This document shows, in pieces, positions 61,177 to 64,000 of a DNA stretch of 64,000 nucleotides (position 1 is its first letter; each line of letters starts with the position of its first letter). Position numbers and translations under genes: made by a program. The notes under the pieces are model-generated. The model saw nothing but the letters and a program-made list of their open reading frames with translations. It did not search any database and was not told the DNA's origin. The stretch is from Eubacterium oxidoreducens (GTDB lineage: Bacteria > Bacillota > Clostridia > Lachnospirales > Lachnospiraceae): positions 62,001 to 126,000 of the forward strand of contig NZ_FMXR01000005.1 of NCBI RefSeq assembly GCF_900104415.1. The letters run 5' to 3'.

Positions 61177-63699
61177 GTGAAGAGTTTTTTGAAAATTCTG
61201 ATTATCATATGCTTAGTGGTTTTGTTCCCAAGCACTATGAAAGCTATGGCAGGTGAGTCTGCCACAGTGCAATCGGAGCAAGCAACGATTACGGTTTCGG
61301 CGGGATCTTCGACGGCAACCGGAGCGGCAATCACATACACCGGTGTACAGCTGATTGAAGTGGAAGGGTTAAGTGAGAACCGTGAAGATATGGAAGAAAA
61401 TAGAACCATAATGCAAAACTATCTTGATGAAGTGAAAGAAAATCAAGAAGATGGTACCTTATATAGATTGGTTGTGCCAAAGGGAACGTATTATTTAAGT
61501 GGATATATAAAGATCTATTCCAATACATGGTTGGATCTGACGGCCGGGGTGACATTTAAGAAAGGGAAAGCCAGTGCCGGATTAGTTCGATGCGGACTTG
61601 GAAATGAGGCTTCCCCGACGGGATATAGTTCAGTAGAAAATATTTTGATTGACGGTGGCTGTTTTGACGGAAATATTGCCGAGTTTGATGAGAATTATCT
61701 GATTAACAATGGCATAAGCGACAGCTTACTTTATTTCTCGCTTTTTAGAATTTCACATGCACAAAATATTATCCTTCGTAATGTTGAATTAAATGGCGAT
61801 ACAAATGGTCATCATTTGGAAATATGTAGCAGCAAAGGAATAAGTGTATATGGTTGCTCATTCAAAAATTATACAGGATCAAAAGTAAAAGAGGCAATTC
61901 AGATTGAAGTGGCAAATAGTGATGATAATGCCAGCTCTTGTGAGGCATTTGATGATACAATTTGTCAGAATATATTGATCTACAAAAATACTTTTTCAAA
62001 CCTGGCAAAAGGAATTGGCAATCATTTTGTTGTTTATGGTATTTACAATAAAGGAATTGAAATAAAAGATAATACATTTTCAGATATTGCAAATGCGGCA
62101 GTAAATCCAATCGGTTCTATCAATGTTGCAATCGAGAATAATACCATGAAAAATGTGGGAAGAGGCGTAAGCTATACTGCCCTAGCAAGTTCGATAAAAA
62201 CAGCGAACGACCCGTCGAAGGCAAAAATCGTATCATCGGTAAATCTCGTAATTCGGAATAATACGATTACGGTGTCAAACAGCAAATCTGTTTCTTATAA
62301 TTATAATTATGCCATATATATAAGTGGTAGCGACTATCAAGGAAAGACGTATGCACTAAGTGCTGTCACAATTATGGGAAATACCATCCATTCTTACGAT
62401 GCCGGAATATATTTGAAATCGGTGTCGAATTCTAGTGTTACTAATAATAAAATTACGGAAAGCAAAAAGAATTCGGCTAATAATTCGATTGCGAATGGAA
62501 TTGTGATAAAGTCTGCGAGCTCAAATACAGTTTCAGGCAATACCATTGGTTCATCATCCGGCTACAAGATTGAAGGATGCGGAATATATATTCAGGATTG
62601 TAAGAGCCATACGGTGTCAAATAATAAAATATATAAGACGAAGACCCACGGCATATATATAGCAGGTGATTCAAATGTAAATCTGTTAAAGGATTATGTA
62701 AGCGGAGCAAGTGGGCAAGGTTTGAAAGTGATGGATGGTGCTACGGTATCGGTAACGGGCGGTAGCTATACAAACTGCAAGAAAAACGGAGTGTATCTAT
62801 CTAAGTCAACACTTAGCATGAAACAAGTGAAGGTTTGTAATAATTCCTCGAATGGAATTTGCGTTGAAGAAAAGTCCGTATTAAATATCCAAAATTCAAA
62901 GATTAATGCAAATGGAAATCATGGTGTAGGTGTGTATCATGATTCCCAAGTGAAATTCAGCAAAAATACAATCAGCAAAAATAAGGAAAATGGAATCAGC
63001 GTTGTAGGTGCAACTGTAAATATCTATAATAATAAGCTTGAAAACAACAAAGCGAATGGAATATCAATCTCAGAAGCAACAAGCAAGTCTGTCATAGGCG
63101 GAAAATCAAAAGGTAACCAGGTGAATAATAACAGTGGTTATGGAATCATTATTTTACAAAAGAGCAATGTGGTAGTTGCGAATAATACCTGTAAAAATAA
63201 TGAATCCGGAGTTTATATTGGTACAGAGTCAAAAGCATTGCTGAAAAAAAATAAGGTAACAAAAAACAACACCGGAATAACGCTGGTAAGCACAGGACAG
63301 GTTACGATTAAGGGAAATACAATCACAAAGAATAAAAGTACCGGATTAAGCCTGTATAGTGTGTCAAAAGCTGTGAAAATGACAAATAATACGCTTTGCA
63401 ACAAAGGAACGTATGAAATATATAAGAGTTCATCTTCTGGTAAAAACACCAATACGACAATCAAGAAGATGAAGTTAAAAGGAATAAAAGCAAAGTCAAA
63501 GACCATAAAAGGCAAAACGCTGAAAAATACAAAGCTTGTCTTATATAGGGGCAATAAGAAAATTGCATCTGTAAAAACAGACAAAGATGGGAAGTTTACG
63601 GTAAAACTTAAGAAAAAATTAAAAAAAGGAGAAATCATAAAAGTTAAATTAAAAGATACGAGTGGGAATAGCATTTTACGAACAATAGTAGTAAAATAA
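61177..63699 (+). CDS. Secreted right-handed parallel beta-helix protein
   Basis: 840 residues from GTG 61177, with AAAGGA 6-7 nt upstream; the frame is open earlier, but only this start gives a clean signal peptide (KSFLKILIIICLVVLFPS, cleavage near AMA-G). A pectate-lyase-like beta-helix fills about 90-740: repeats such as VVPKGTYYLSGYI, NILIDGGCFDG, IEIKDNTFSD, VVANNTCKNNESGVYIG. The final ~80 residues are a very basic beta-sandwich-like domain (LVLYRGNKKIASVKTDKDGK), perhaps binding anionic wall polymer. A glycan lyase, epimerase or hydrolase is possible; no catalytic set is identified. Confidence 0.88.
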   Translation: MKSFLKILIIICLVVLFPSTMKAMAGESATVQSEQATITVSAGSSTATGAAITYTGVQLIEVEGLSENREDMEENRTIMQNYLDEVKENQEDGTLYRLVVPKGTYYLSGYIKIYSNTWLDLTAGVTFKKGKASAGLVRCGLGNEASPTGYSSVENILIDGGCFDGNIAEFDENYLINNGISDSLLYFSLFRISHAQNIILRNVELNGDTNGHHLEICSSKGISVYGCSFKNYTGSKVKEAIQIEVANSDDNASSCEAFDDTICQNILIYKNTFSNLAKGIGNHFVVYGIYNKGIEIKDNTFSDIANAAVNPIGSINVAIENNTMKNVGRGVSYTALASSIKTANDPSKAKIVSSVNLVIRNNTITVSNSKSVSYNYNYAIYISGSDYQGKTYALSAVTIMGNTIHSYDAGIYLKSVSNSSVTNNKITESKKNSANNSIANGIVIKSASSNTVSGNTIGSSSGYKIEGCGIYIQDCKSHTVSNNKIYKTKTHGIYIAGDSNVNLLKDYVSGASGQGLKVMDGATVSVTGGSYTNCKKNGVYLSKSTLSMKQVKVCNNSSNGICVEEKSVLNIQNSKINANGNHGVGVYHDSQVKFSKNTISKNKENGISVVGATVNIYNNKLENNKANGISISEATSKSVIGGKSKGNQVNNNSGYGIIILQKSNVVVANNTCKNNESGVYIGTESKALLKKNKVTKNNTGITLVSTGQVTIKGNTITKNKSTGLSLYSVSKAVKMTNNTLCNKGTYEIYKSSSSGKNTNTTIKKMKLKGIKAKSKTIKGKTLKNTKLVLYRGNKKIASVKTDKDGKFTVKLKKKLKKGEIIKVKLKDTSGNSILRTIVVK

Positions 63700-63775
63700 A
63701 GAAGTTATTCGACTTAATAAAAATCAGCACGTTTTCTAAGCGTTGATTGAAATTATTGAAGGAGAACCATAAATC

Positions 63776-64000
63776 ATGGCTGGAAGAAGTAGAAGAAAAA
63801 AGAGAAAAATTAAGGCTATTATTGTAACAATCTTAATTATTGTTGCTGCAGCCTTGGTGTTCGGATATTATTTTGTCAATTCGTACATCCAAAGTAAGTT
63901 GGATCAGGTAGAGAGATATGAACTGTCAACAGATACAGAAGAAGAGGAAGTAGTAGAAGAAGGATATACCACAATCGCTTTGTTTGGAGTTGATAATCGA
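63776..64000 (+). CDS. LytR-CpsA-Psr family protein, N-terminus only
   Basis: The first 75 codons, running out of the window. GAAGGAGA at 63759-63766 precedes the ATG. A basic cytosolic start (RSRRKKRKIK), one membrane helix (about 13-36), an acidic spacer (TDTEEEEVVEEG) and then TTIALFGVDNR, the beginning of the LCP catalytic domain. Such proteins attach teichoic-acid-like or capsular polymers to peptidoglycan, in keeping with the locus. The active-site Arg/Asp set lies beyond the edge. Confidence 0.85.
   Translation, partial: MAGRSRRKKRKIKAIIVTILIIVAAALVFGYYFVNSYIQSKLDQVERYELSTDTEEEEVVEEGYTTIALFGVDNR

Overview
The window reads as a stretch of chromosome from a motile, low-to-mid GC member of the Clostridia, most likely Lachnospiraceae. 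This is inferred from the DapL route of lysine synthesis, the GSI-alpha glutamine synthetase paired with an ANTAR regulator, class III fructose-bisphosphatase, the mbl-flhO-flhP and comFC-yvyF gene orders known from Bacillus subtilis, strong Shine-Dalgarno sites, and frequent TTG/GTG starts. Nearly all genes are housekeeping and most lie on the + strand. There is no rRNA, tRNA, CRISPR array, prophage or intact insertion sequence that I can see.

Region 1 (1-12.8 kb): the end of mtnA, an Mrp-type Fe-S ATPase, small uncharacterised proteins, a CYTH protein and a DJ-1 protein. Then comes the protein-quality block tig, clpP, clpX, lon and engB, followed by mgtE and an SseB-like gene. Region 2 (12.9-29.7 kb): a sensorless MCP and guaB on the - strand; the hisA(eukaryotic type)-glnA-nitR operon behind a possible attenuator; dapL, an aminotransferase, formyl-THF cyclo-ligase, bipA (-), a corrinoid adenosyltransferase-like gene, dapA-dapB, fbp and a FapA-like gene. 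DapL, DapA and DapB are three of the steps from aspartate semialdehyde to diaminopimelate.

Region 3 (29.7-43.7 kb): a 51-codon gene ahead of a zinc-ribbon/TPR membrane protein, a MOSC-MoaB fusion behind a long leader, a MarR regulator with citrate synthase, an NCS2 permease (-), an uncharacterised gene followed by a flavodoxin-fold/zinc-ribbon reductase, and uvrB-uvrA. Region 4 (43.7-51.1 kb): mbl, then flhO-flhP-flgJ behind a sigma-28-type promoter, recD2, and comFC-yvyF. Region 5 (51.2-57.2 kb): a 6S-like structured RNA candidate, two membrane proteins, the c-di-AMP pair cdaA-cdaR, HPr and leuA. Region 6 (57.2-64 kb): a cell-surface polymer locus with an initiating sugar-phosphate transferase, TarI-like cytidylyltransferase, TagGH-like ABC exporter, a secreted parallel beta-helix protein, and the start of a LytR-CpsA-Psr ligase.

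The most unusual non-coding feature is a dispersed hairpin-rich repeat that always opens with TAACTCAGTC. Two 193-bp copies, about 96 percent identical, lie at 38571 and 49714, and shorter derivatives lie at 23765, 38373, 47284 and 51162. Several copies begin at or within 3 nt of a stop codon. One full copy sits just behind a strong promoter that carries a perfect 14-bp palindrome in its spacer and has no obvious target gene of its own. All identifications come from reading the sequence and from family knowledge; no database search was run.
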